From Undaria pinnatifida (Eukaryota; Sar; Phaeophyceae; Laminariales; Alariaceae): a stretch of 64,000 nt of DNA. The stretch covers positions 10,981,264 through 11,045,263 of the forward strand of contig JABAKD010000025.1 in assembly GCA_012845835.1 (NCBI GenBank), read 5' to 3'. The translations under genes and the position numbers were made by a program. Below the pieces are notes generated by a model. That model was not told where the DNA came from and ran no database searches. It saw only the letters and a list, made by a program, of their open reading frames with translations. Shown here one piece after another: positions 42,329-53,100 of this stretch (its first letter is position 1; the number at the start of each line of letters is the position of its first letter).

Positions 42329-43176
42329 CTTCCAAGCCACCACCGCTTCTCGATAGTTCTTCATTTTTTTGAGGTATGAGTTTTGCGTCTTTGTCTTTGG
42401 GTCGTTCGTAGTGTCCTGAGGGTCTTTGTCGAGTTTTGGGGCGGTTCTTTCCATTTTTTTTTCTGTCCTGCCGACCCCCCTGCTCAGTGCCGGGTCAGGG
42501 TTCGGGTAAAACGCCACTATCTGAGGCGCAGGGCTGTCGCCTTTTTGTCATTGTTCAATTTCGCCCTGCCGACGCCCTCCTCAGCCCAGAGCCGGGGGGC
42601 GACCAGTGTACGGGTCTGTGTGTCATCTTTTATGTTTTGTGTGTTGTATTTGTTCTGATTTTTTTGTCTAAACACTTCCTCCCCTAGCGGGGCTGTAGGT
42701 GTTGACACCTTCCATCCCGGGTATTAGTCGTTTCCTCGTCTAACCCCCCGCCTTGCCGATGGCCCGCGGGAGGTTTTTCGCATGACTTCTCCCTTGTGTT
42801 AGCGCCTGTGTTCCCCTCCATATCGACGAGGGCTCGCCTCGCCATAGTACCTTTTCTGTGATTGGTTTACCGTAGAGCCTTTCCTGCCCCCCCCGCCACA
42901 CCCGCGGCATGAGGCAGGTTCTAGAGCCTTTTCTGCCCCCCCCGCCACACCGGCGGCATGCGGCAGGTTTTTGATGGGTGACTATTGCCTTGCTGTAGGG
43001 TCTGCTTTTCTTTCTACTGCTTTTCTTCGCGTGTTCCTGGCTCCATAGCCAGACGGTTAGATGTGTGGGAGTGGGGTTTGAGGAGCCGCATCTTCGACTC
43101 ATGGTTTAGTTCGTAGAACCGGAGTTTCCCCGAATCTCCCATATTTCTGCATATGCGACTCATCAGGGTGGGCTAG
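42329..43176 (+). other. 3' untranslated region of gypsy-2
   Basis: About 850 bp lie between the Pol stop and the 3' LTR without a convincing frame. It is C/T-rich, contains a 49-bp tandem duplication, and ends in the 'CATCAGGGTGGGCTAG' polypurine segment next to the LTR. Confidence 0.7.
42873..42970 (+). repeat. 49-bp tandem duplication in gypsy-2 3' UTR
   Basis: 42,873-42,921 and 42,922-42,970 are adjacent copies that share 'CCGCCACAC' and 'GGCATG' blocks and differ at about four bases. Confidence 0.9.
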
Positions 43177-43444
43177 TTTTAAGATACGGCCTCGAAAGGC
43201 CTGTAGGTATCCGAATTTGAGATCATTTGGATGGGTTTCGTATGATAAGGTTGGCGGTTTATATTCGGGGAAGTTAGGAATTAGATCGGAGGCACGCGCC
43301 TCCTATCTCAGAAGCTATCCCGGGCTCTGGTGGAAACGAATAAAGCTACACACTACGAAGGAACGAAAGTGAGTACTCTCCGAAGACCTGCTCAATTGGC
43401 AGACCTGCAGGGGGCACTCTGTGTCCCCCACCTTTAATTTAACA
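43177..43444 (+). repeat. 3' LTR of gypsy-2
   Basis: 268 bp. Compared with the 5' LTR it has TTTTAA instead of TGTTAA at the start, one substitution that breaks the 10-bp hairpin arm (CTCCTATC instead of CTCCGATC), and a 1-bp deletion with a substitution near 43,350. It is followed by the target duplication TTTG. Confidence 0.95.
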
Positions 43445-43663
43445 TTTGCGCTTGCCGGCCTTGGCGACGCACGCGCTGCAGATGCGGTGGTTTTCGTTGT
43501 CATGGTTAACCACGCTGCCGCAAATGCCGTTCAGCCGCCCGCCACATCCTCCTTGGCACCCGTGGCAATGAGGGTCTTGCGGCGTTGTGTCTGGTTGAGC
43601 GCACAGTTCATCTTCCGCACATGGCACGGTACGCCCCTGCGTAGAGCTGTTCGGGTCTGCAGC
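43445..43663 (-). pseudogene. Cys-rich N-terminal part of the pogo-like transposase, split off by gypsy-2
   Basis: On the minus strand this frame encodes repeated Cys/His pairs ('CHGCQGGCGG', 'NGICGSVVNHDNENHRICSA', 'CVAKAGKRK'), which look like a small zinc-binding module. It stops exactly at the gypsy-2 3' LTR. When gypsy-2 and one TTTG copy are ignored, the frame continues in phase into the sequence at 33,290 and on to the HTH at 33,164, 42 codons later. It is therefore the N-terminal part of the interrupted transposase. An in-frame TAG lies upstream at about 43,665, and no ATG was found between that and the right TIR, so the original start is missing or in another exon. Confidence 0.7.
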
Positions 43664-43739
43664 AGCACGTATACCCTATTTATTTGTGTGGAGTCTGTCT
43701 ATTGCCTGGTTGTTGTGTGTGTGTTCGCGCACGCGGGGT

Positions 43740-43909
43740 AACCGGCACTATTGGGGGTGACTGTGGCGCCGAACAGGCACTATACCGGGCAAGCTCTCAA
43801 TAGTGCCAGACCGGCACTATTGAGAGCTCCGCCTGCGTCCAGAGATTTTACCGGCACTATACCGGGCACCTGGCACTATTTAACCGGCACTAAACAGGGC
43901 CCAGTGCTG
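43740..43909 (-). repeat. Right terminal and subterminal inverted repeat of the pogo-like transposon
   Basis: The end pairs with 29,902 onward. Many copies of CCGGCACTA and TAGTGCC lie here, including a long hairpin at about 43,790-43,830 formed by AGCTCTCAATAGTGCC and GGCACTATTGAGAGCT. Confidence 0.85.
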
Positions 43910-43911
43910 TA

Positions 43912-46900
43912 TAAGACGTGTTCAAAATAAATTTCAGGGTTTGAATCGAAACGCCGGCGTGGACGTTCGCCGGGAAAAAGTGGGTCTTTTAAACGCGAAC
44001 ATGCCTGTAGATACTTGTTGTTTCGCGTTGCTTCCAACGGAAGAAACTATCGAACGTTTGAAGGGGGCCCGTGGAATGGAAAAGTTTAAACATCTAACTA
44101 TCCCCCAAGTGACCAAAAAATATTTTTGTGGCCCACATTTTTTTTTTTTTTTCATTCTCCGGCGGATGGGGAAATATAAAGCTTTAGCTCACCACACTTT
44201 CAAGTATTTTCATACGCGTCGTGCGTCGATTTAACTCAGTTGCTTTCGCAGCCCAACGCTAGCTGGCGCACCCTTCGGGTCCCATTGTAGGTATATCGTA
44301 AGCTGATTTTTTTTAGTTTTCTTCCATATATATTATGATTGTTGGTCAACTAAGATGTTTTGGAAAATATGGACCACGTCCCAGACGAAACGTATTCGGC
44401 AAAAAAACAAAACAGGGGGGATGTAGAACAATACGTGTTCAAATTGTTAGGATCCATCTACCTCCACGCCGGCCTCAAGCCGATATCTTTTTCCTCTTCT
44501 TCGTGTGTTGTTTTGTGTGTGCAACTGTCACCTGTTCCTCTTCAGCACGAATGCATACGAGATGAATATTAATGCTGCTCTTCTTGCAGCCTTTCTGATT
44601 TTCTAGTTGCTTCACATCATTGTTCAGAACTCCCTCCCGTCGTTTGTTTTGTGTTGTTCGCTTGACTTTTCTTTCGGACCTTTTTTTTTTTTTTCTGTTT
44701 ACAGTCTGTCTGGTGGTCGATCCTTACATCATAGAGATGCCAAAGCCGTTGAGAAGCGCCGAGAGAAGAAGAAGAAAGCCTAGCAGCCCACGAAGACGGG
44801 TACAAGAAACAGAACCACGTGTGGTCTTTGCGCTCTGACCTGAAGCTGGCCGTGATGCGTGTGACAGTGACGAGTGGAGTTGCCCTTCGTCAAGACGTGT
44901 TTTCCAGCAACGCATTTCAAACCAGAAACACACTTGAAAAGCATCCCAGTCCACGTAAGACGTACTATAGTCTGGCCTACCTATTCTAAGATTCAGAGTA
45001 TCACATGGTCGCCCCGGTGGCGTATCAGGTTATCCTCGAGCCTGGCATAGGTCAGTTTCGTGAGTTCAAATCCTCCCCGAGTGCATATTCGCATGATAAA
45101 TTCGTGTTGATTTTCTGTGCATGAATTGACTTGCGAAAAGCGCGAGAGCGTGACTTAGCAACAGTACAATCGATGAGAAGTCGACGGGCAGTGGAATTGC
45201 TGAACCCTATGCGCGATAAAAATTGAAGGCTAGAACCAGGGGGTAGAACGGACGACAGCTGTGACCACGGTTTGTCCAGATACTGGAAAGTAGATGTGTG
45301 TAAAAAAAATGGGACATATGATAGCCCTGTCGTCTAGTCTACAGTAGGCGGAAAAAAAGCATAGGCATCCTCCGATTTGAAGTTCTTATCTCATGTGCTT
45401 GTATCATCAATGATTGAGTACCAATGGACGAAAGCTCGCTTGCGCCCAAAGAGCCCCCCCTCGACCACGTTCTGCATGAGAACTCGGGGGCGAAGCACGC
45501 GTCCGAAGCAAGGGATGATTGCCACGTCTGAAATCGGGTCCTTGAAGGTTGAATACTACTCTCAGTATGGCCCTACATGTGTATAGACGCGAGAACGCTT
45601 TTAAAAGTTCAAGTTTTAAACAGTTCACCAAATGAGTTTGAATTTCGCCAGCTAGCTGTGAGTTCGGCCAGTTCAGTTGTCGATACCATTATACCAAAGT
45701 GTTCAGAAACTTTTCGACCATTTTGGTGGTCACGCCTATTTTTTTGGGAGCAGACAGCTTTATTGGTGGTGCAGGTTCGGTGTTGCAGCAGTAAATGGAC
45801 GACGGACCAACGTCGAGACTGGTACGAGGAGCCCAGCATATTTCTAAAACCAAAAATTGAAAATCTAAAAATTCACCGGTTCTGAAACTGCCTACTTTTT
45901 GACGACATATCATGGACTATAGAGTAGAGATTTTCGAAACGAAAATGGAAAACAAAGTGAAAAATGCTCAGGGGCGGTTGCTCATGGTGAGGGCATGCTT
46001 CCAGAATTTATGTATTTCAAGATACGATACAAAAAAAAAAGTTCGGGGGATTCTCCGCGTGCTCTACAGCAGTGGTCTCGAAACGTAAGACCTGCGCTTG
46101 GTATGCGACGAGATTCGAGCTTTCTGCCGATCTTTCACACACACGGTGCTCCACCACCCTTCGCCGTGACCTGCTCCACCCGCCTGTCTAACCCAACATC
46201 ACAATGGCTAGATGTCGTCACCGTCCTCCTTGCCGTCACCCAGCTCGAGGTTTGGTTTGCTAGTTATTGCGTTGTGTTGCGTGTATGGAAAAAAACAGCA
46301 TCCACCTCCCCTCCTCTCATCTTGCCTGCCTAGATTGAGCCTGCTATGCTGCGTTCGCCGCTACAGCAGTATCACCAAGCGGCGACTGGTTGGCAGAGCT
46401 GACATTCCCCTATACTCTAAGCTTCGGTGGCATCGAGTGGGCGTCCGCCCCGGCGACCCTAATCGCCGTCACCCAGCTCGAAAGGCTACTTGTTGCTTGT
46501 CATACCTGCTACTGAAACATTAAAAACCCTGTCTGCTAAGATCGATTGTAGAACACTGCTACTATTTTCGTCCTCACAGCGTCACAAAACCACTCCTGGT
46601 TCGAGGAGATGGAGGGCCCTGCCAAGCTACGCATTGGCGGCGAATCAGCGTTCGTTTTCGTCGTGGCAAAGGCAACCAAATACCGTGTGCGCTCTGTTCC
46701 CTGACCATGACCGATTGCAGTTCGTTGCTCAGGCTTGGGAGCTGTTTTTGAAGCCCTACGCAGGTTGCCCAGGTAGGTGTTGTTTTAGCCGTCAACGTCT
46801 TTTGTGCGGCTAAACTTCGACAAACTCTGAGCTACGCTACCCCTGAGCATTTCATTATTACATTATATATTTTTCCGAAACTCGCTAGTATCGCAATCGA

Positions 46901-48334
46901 TGCGGCAGAAACGCAAATATGTCTCTAGCACCTGGGCCACCCAAGAGCCCATGGAAAATCCGTCGAATGTGAAGCATATCATATCAAAATCTAAACTCAG
47001 TCAGGCCCTTGACGTGTGATCAAAAATGTTTTTTTCAAGTCTGGGAAGTGCAACAACAGTTGATTGCGCCGTGTATGCCGGATTAATGCAGAACTGTGCT
47101 GAAAATAGAATGGCACAATATACCCCAAGGATAGGACAAACCACCCCGTGGCCACCGTATACACGACAGAAGAAACACACCCCCATAAAATAGAACACTC
47201 CCCACAGAACACAACACCCGGCGACAAGTTTTTCGAATCGAAAAAAAAAGGAGAATTATCACCGGGGTTACACATAAGGTAACCCCCCCCCTGAGGTATC
47301 GCTGCATGTATACTAACGGGGCCCCTGCTACTATCACCTGGGTGATACAGCATCTGTCCTGCGATCCCGCACAATACACAGCTGTGTGCGGGCAACCCTC
47401 TGGCGTGGAGACCTCCAACAACATCCGAGTGACGCTCTACCTCCGAAAATCCCTCAGGCGACTTGTTGGCGGTGTGTAGCTACTGTGAAACCATCCCATT
47501 GCCGGCTCTTGCGGCAAAAGTTTAACAGGAACGGCAGCTGAAAACAGCAAAGGAACAGGGGGGTCACTCGCGCGGGTTACCCCGAGCTACTGCAAGCAAA
47601 AGGCGCAAAAGTGACCCCCATACCGTTGCTTCAGCTACGGACGTGGTGGGAGAACAGAATCCCGCCGCAGCTTACACCACTCCTTCGACAGCTACTTCGA
47701 CCGCTGCGCACAACTCGGCCGATCACCTCGTTTTTTCAACGCGAGGAACCTTCTCTGCGCCTGTTGCTGCTGCTGCCGCTGCTGCTGCAGCTGGCACGGA
47801 AACAGGCGCCAATGTGACGGCCACCGCACTGGCCCAGAAGACCACATCGCTGCAAGTGTGCGGCAGCAGCATGCACTGGAATGTTTTTGCAGGGAGTGAT
47901 ATCACCGCCCCGTAATACCACACCCCTGCAAGTGTGAGTCAGCAGCAAATCTTTGCAAGCAAGTGATGTCATACGCCCCTTTCATCGTATCCTCTCATTA
48001 CCGCGCCCCCTACAAGTGTGCGGCACACTATATTATCACACCTGGTTTATCACACCCCCTTCATGGGCCCTGCGACCTGCACGTTATCACCCGGGTTACA
48101 CAACATAGCACGCCCTCCAGAGAATACTGCACCCGGTGAAGCTTTTCTTAATCTCCACAATGTTATCACCGGCGTGTGTTATCTTCTGTTGTATCAGGCA
48201 CATAGACCAATCTTCATATATATGTACCCGATTCCTTCAACAGCAACAAAAGCTTCGAAGGCGATAACATGCTAGTATTAACCGCCGTGTTGGGTTGGGC
48301 TACACGATCTCAAACGCTTGGGGATATCAATGCA
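43912..48334. other. Stretch without recognised gene
   Basis: Outside the SINE at 45,008-45,115 I find no gene that I can name. Two plus-strand frames, 43,941-44,234 and 44,360-44,572, could be small exons, but no splice junction supports them. Repeated 'TATCACC' and GGGTTAC strings and paired 'ACCCGG' blocks at about 47,200-47,350 and 48,000-48,180 look like remnants of small palindromic repeats. A string close to the MITE subterminal motif (TCACTCGCGCGGGTTACC) lies near 47,564. Confidence 0.35.
45008..45115 (+). mobile_element. tRNA-derived SINE, copy 1
   Basis: An A-box-like TGGCGTATCAGG at 45,018-45,029 and a B-box-like GAGTTCAAATCC at 45,062-45,073 lie about 33 bp apart, as in RNA polymerase III promoters of tRNA-derived SINEs. 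A homologous sequence lies on the minus strand at 62,131-62,231. The shared core 'GTGAGTTC' to 'CCCCGAGTGC' and the tail 'TAAATTCGTG' argue for a dispersed family. The acceptor and T stems do not pair well, so it is not a functional tRNA. Confidence 0.6.
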
Positions 48335-49990
48335 GACGAAGATCCCGATACCCCACGACCTGCCTTGCTGTTTTGTGGGCATATGTTCCAGCGAAAAACG
48401 TGAGCCGTTGCAAGATTGCTTCCAACAAACCCCACCGCTGGTCGTGCCGTTCATAGTGCTATGATTACAGCACTTTGATCAGGAAGATAGTACACCCACA
48501 ACGTATACGTAAGATGAAACGCGCACCCTCTATAGACTATAGTGAAACACATATACAAATGTCCTTGAGAGAAACGAGGGCTTCGATGGCGTTGGCAAAC
48601 ACCCTTGTTGTGGTGAACACTGCTTCAGCCATTGAAACATGCGTTTATACAAATTGAAACAGACACGCCAATGCATCCAACGGCTCTCCCTCAATGTTAC
48701 ACAGTTATGCTTGCAAAGCGCAACCCTCCCCTTTAACGAGGACGTTTTCCAGAGCACGGCAAACGAACGATGACAGGGCGACGCAGCCCATGTTGTCTGT
48801 ATTGGGCTCTATCGAGCGCAATTCGCCCCTCCGAGGATCAGCCAAAACAACATATCAATATTCACTCCACTGAACACAAATTGAAGAGAGCCCTCGAAGG
48901 ATAAAGGCCATCCATCAGGACAGCAGAACCCGTGTCGCCACATAGAAGTCGGGGCCACCCCGACTCAGTCACAGCTTTTGGGTGTCACCGCGGTCGGAGC
49001 GCACGACGCTCAAGACAGCTATATTTTAGTGACGGAGTGGCACCAATGTTCGCCGATGGAGGAGATGCCAGTGGTTCGACGACCCAGGCTACGGTAGGGG
49101 GGTCCCCTTTTGGGCCTTTTTTTTCAGTGGCTAGGGGTCACTCGCGCGAGTAACCCCTTTGTTCATATGCAATCTTACGTTTTCTTTATGTTTTACATTG
49201 ACCAAATTAATCCGCAATGCAAAGGTGATCTAAGCTGCGCCAAACCAAGTGCCTAAACCATCTTCATCCGTAGGGTACAGAGCTACTCGTGCGAGTGGCT
49301 CAAACACACCAGTGAAAATGGGGGTACCCCCCCTACCGTAGCCTTGGTCCGACGCACACTACATCCTAGAACAACATACCACAACATACTGGCATATATA
49401 CTGGCATATGTATCTCTCGGCAGATGGGGGTAGTCACACCCAACCCAATACATTATATCATTGAATCGAGAAACCATGATTGTCTAAAAAATGTGTCGTA
49501 ATGCGGGGCACTTTGCACCTGCGGACAGATATATACCGAATCGCGCACGCACACAGTACACGGTGTAGACTGCAGCTCTGTAGACTTGAGATGCCTTGCG
49601 TACCACTCACGCTCGAAGCGATCATCCCAAAAATATTTATAACAACATAATTTACAAACCCACGCGGAACGTGTTTCCACTGCTCCACCCGCCCTCGCCC
49701 ACCGCTACGTGTAAGTCGAATTCAGAAACCGGTAGGTGCATTGGAAGCTCAATGTCAACGCTGAATTCGAATCGCCTCCACAAGCTCAAAGGAGGGCTTC
49801 TTGCCGAACACCTCCGTCCTTACGGTTGCCTCTAGTGTAGTGTTCGCAGGAACACTGCACCACGACGGTCTACGATGAGCTGCACATAATCGCTCGTAGC
49901 TCTTTCACATTTTCTCGGTACACGACGGCGGTTGTTCGCTCGTCGGGGTGTGTACAGACAACAACCAATCATGACCAATCAACGGAATAT
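48335..49990 (+). repeat. Flanking direct repeat, left copy (contains MITE)
   Basis: It aligns with 62,650-64,000 at about 85-90 percent by eye, from 'GATCCCGATACCCCACGA' to the window end. The left copy is longer because of a 269-bp MITE at 49,081-49,349. On the minus strand each copy has a short frame starting MAEAV (near 48,635 and 62,943) with a similar 'AIEA' stretch, so it may include a small exon. The bromoperoxidase stop lies only 160 bp to the right of this repeat. Confidence 0.85.
49081..49349. mobile_element. 269-bp foldback MITE with TIRs
   Basis: The ends are inverted: GACCCAGGCTACGGTAGGGG on the left, and GACCAAGGCTACGGTAGGGG on the minus strand of the right. CGAC borders both ends (49,077-49,080 and 49,350-49,353). 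The homologous repeat at about 63,380 lacks the insertion and has a single CGAC, which proves the insertion. Subterminal CACTCGCGCGAGTAAC and CACTCGCACGAGTAGC are also inverted, so the whole element can fold. It has no coding capacity. Confidence 0.9.
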
Positions 49991-50150
49991 GACTACACCG
50001 GTGACGCATGGGGATCTACCGCTGTCTTCTGTTGGCACATTATGTGGCGAGAACTCGTGCACATTTGACGGAAATCGCCTATGCAATCAATCTACGTCAC
50101 GGCGGTTTACACCATCCTCATGATACAACGGACGCTGGTGCCACGTTTGG

Positions 50151-53100
50151 TTAGCACTGGTCAGCCCCCGTGAACGCTTCTCCGCTGCACCTCTTGTTGT
50201 TCACGAAGAAAGACCCGTCCGTTTCGAGCCTGATCGTCTCGCCTTTCATTAGACGGAACTCGTAGGGCTCGTTCTCCGGGAAAGCCACAGCCTCCTGAAA
50301 ACCAAAGTAAACGAAAACCAGCCATGGGGGGGATAAGCATACACGTACCTCACCGGTGTAGTGTCGGTAATTTTTGCCTTCTAACCTGGTATGTGTAGCG
50401 ATTTCTGCAGTCGACCCTCCCTTGCTCGGTATTCGTTTTCATTGGCTTCATGGTTCCGGAAAACGTGGGAACACGGTCCAAACCGAAGTGTGGTCAGAAC
50501 GTGTTAAGAAAAATAACGCTTGGTTATCGTTGACGCGTGTTTTCACCTGCTGCAGAATCCGCACAGCGACCGTCTCCCCGAGGGTCAATCCTTCCTGGCC
50601 GTCGATCCTCCAGTGAACGCCACACATTTGCCTGGAAATCATAGTGCAGGAAAACATGGGCAAAGACAATGCAGATCACTGTTACCTCGATAGAAGACGC
50701 ACTTCACACATTGTGTTTGGCCGCATCTGTAGTTGAGAGACGTCGCCAAGGCCATTTTCTGCAGGCATGCGTACAGGATTCGTTCTTCACAACAGTTCCC
50801 GTGCATATTTTGTCCGTGCTTGCTGTACCTGCCGAATGCGACGTTGACAGCCATTTTGTTGATTTCTCCCTCGTACGTCAAGCACTCTTTGCCGGTGTAG
50901 GGAAGAAGGTTCAGCCCTTCATCGTCGGGAAACACGGGGTCATCGAAGCATGAAGCGCCCCTCTCCAGTCCAACAAGAGCCTGCGGCATGTGGTAGTGGT
51001 TCGAAGTTGTTGTTAGGCAAAAGGCCGACGTTTAGTTTAAGAAGTCATACGTCGTCTTGGATTCGGTCAACTGTACAGGGTTGGTCACCCCTCTGGTCTG
51101 TTGTATGTGTATGATGACAGAAACCGATTAAGCTGTCGTTTAGCCACATACAAGCATTACATACGCTCTAGCAAGCAAACGTCGGCAAGGCGAAAACGAT
51201 TGACGTATATCTAGATAAATTGCAATGCATACCATAACTACGCTCGCTGCTAACCGAACGCGCCTCTGGACAACGTCCGCGTTTTTTAGCAGGTTACGAC
51301 CAGCTTTCAACGTAACGGGACATTGTCTTGGAAATACACAGGGCTCAAGAACTCGGTGTGTTACTATACGGTGGTCACAAGGTATTTAACAAGAGCCTTG
51401 CCAATTCAATACCTGAGATGCTAGTGTGGAAGGTTTCGGTGGAAACCGACATCGTTCGCAATCAACCGTACCCGTTACATTGGCAATTTGAGCAAGGCCT
51501 TGAGGTGGAGGTCCTTCCATTTATTCGTGAAATATCTCTAACGGAGTATATAGGGCCAGGTTGGAACCTCCATGGATACGTTCTGACACCACTCCGACAT
51601 GATCCCCGTGGTTCTAGGTTTCAGCGAACGTATTGGGTGTTGTTTATCTTCATCTCACCTTGAGAACCGTTGCGAAGGCGCCATTCTGAACAGCGTGGCC
51701 AGATGGGTACGATGGGTGAGTTGGCGATCCCTCGTTGACAGCCTGCGAAACCAAACAAACGTTCAGCACAATTACGACCGTCGCGCACAGGTTTTAACCC
51801 GGCCAAAGTTCTTATATTTGTTTTATATACGAGCGCATCCTTCACACGTACGCTACTAAGCGTCACAGTCTACCGCTCCGCAAATATCAACTTCTGGGAC
51901 GACACTGCTAACGTATTAGCAGTTGTCGAATCTTTTGGGCGTCATTGCAGTTGTTGGCAACTCTTCCTATCGTAAAGTTGTCAAGCGAGGTTCAAACGTT
52001 TGCTCCTGTAGCTGTTCTGGCAGAACATGCGGACATGTACACATCCATGCTTAGCTGGAAGTTTGGCTGCGAGTGGGCGTCTAAGCGCTCGAGATTGCCG
52101 TGGAGTTTCAGTTGAGACTTAGGCTACGACACTCCCTATCAAAACAAGCGATTGCCAACAACAAACGTTTCATGGCTGCTCGACACGAGGAACGATGCTA
52201 TAGATAAAGCCCGTTCAAGTACAATACTATGTTGCAAATGACTATCAAACCACGACGTCTGGGCGGCATGGGGAACCGTATTTTAGCCGATACGGCCGGG
52301 AGATGGGTTCAAAACTGGTGATTTCGTCAAATCAAATTTGTGGGGGCGACCGCAGAGCGACCTTTGACCAGATGAATGGTAGAGACATTCGCCACTTCGA
52401 CCGCGTACTGCCACTGATTGGTGTCGTGGAGCACAGGCACACCACGCCGGGCATCTTCAACAGAAACAAAATCGGGCGCAATTACATATCGTGGTGGTGC
52501 CTATTTAAATTCGCATGAGTGGTCATGATGATCTCAAGTTGCTCGGCGCCTATTGCACGTATCACTGATCAGCACAGTGTTGTTGCTACTCACCATTGGC
52601 AGGAGGTAGGTGCGCCCGCGTCTTCCCCTTCTTCCGTTGATCTCGACATTCCGGTTCCGCACCCTCCTGAGCAATTCCCTGTTGTTGAGGAGCGACTTGT
52701 CGAATTCTACGTCAAGATCGCCGTAGATGACATTGTGGAGGGTTCCAGCGACGGCCTGGCACGCCCAACGATTTAACAATATCGGCGGCACGCGATGGAG
52801 TGAGAAGACGTTTGACGCGGGCGAGATTGTTTAGTCGACAATGAATCGCATGGGCCGCTTGTACCACACCCAGGGAGATCGGCAACAAATGAATTCTCGT
52901 TGGAAAGGGCTAGACAGATGTAAAATTGTCGCGAAACGCTGAACCAGTCTCGGAAACCAAAGTCAATGGTGGTTTGATATTTTCACACGTTATGCGGGGG
53001 GGGTGCCTTACGTCTCCCATGCCCTTCGATGCATGCCGTCAGTCAGCTTTGGTTTGTCAGTAAAATCTCACCTCCGGGCGAGCAAACAGGTGCACGTTCC

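Larger units (their letters stand above)
33295..43444 (+). mobile_element. gypsy-2: young, nearly intact Ty3/gypsy chromovirus-like element with NADAR domain
   Basis: LTRs of 269 and 268 bp differ at only about four positions, so the insertion is recent. They start TGTTAA (TTTTAA in the 3' copy) and end TTAACA. TTTG at 33,291-33,294 and 43,445-43,448 forms a 4-bp target duplication. Inside are a primer-binding site, Gag with a CCHC knuckle, a linker, NADAR, retropepsin, RT, RNase H, a linker domain, DD35E integrase, a chromodomain and a Tudor-like tail. Gag to protease share one frame with two UGA codons, and RT onward is a second frame. The element lies inside the transposase gene of the pogo-like transposon, in the opposite orientation to it. 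Confidence 0.95.
29902..43909 (-). mobile_element. Pogo-like DNA transposon interrupted by gypsy-2
   Basis: The outer ends form inverted repeats: 29,902 begins CAGTACTTGGCCCTG and the right end, read on the minus strand from 43,909, begins CAGCACTGGGCCCTG. Both continue as TTTAGTGCCGGT. Each end is bounded by TA (29,900-29,901 and 43,910-43,911), the target duplication of Tc1/mariner/pogo transposons. A decayed transposase of the CENP-B/DDE_1 type lies inside on the minus strand. Without gypsy-2 (10,150 bp) and one copy of its 4-bp duplication, the transposon would be 3,854 bp. Subterminal 'AGTGCCGG' and 'CGGCACTA' motifs recur near both ends. Confidence 0.9.

Noticed and set aside
45018-45090. 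Functional tRNA gene
   Set aside because: The A and B boxes are present, but the acceptor, D and T stems do not pair properly, and a diverged homologue exists on the other strand. A SINE is more likely.
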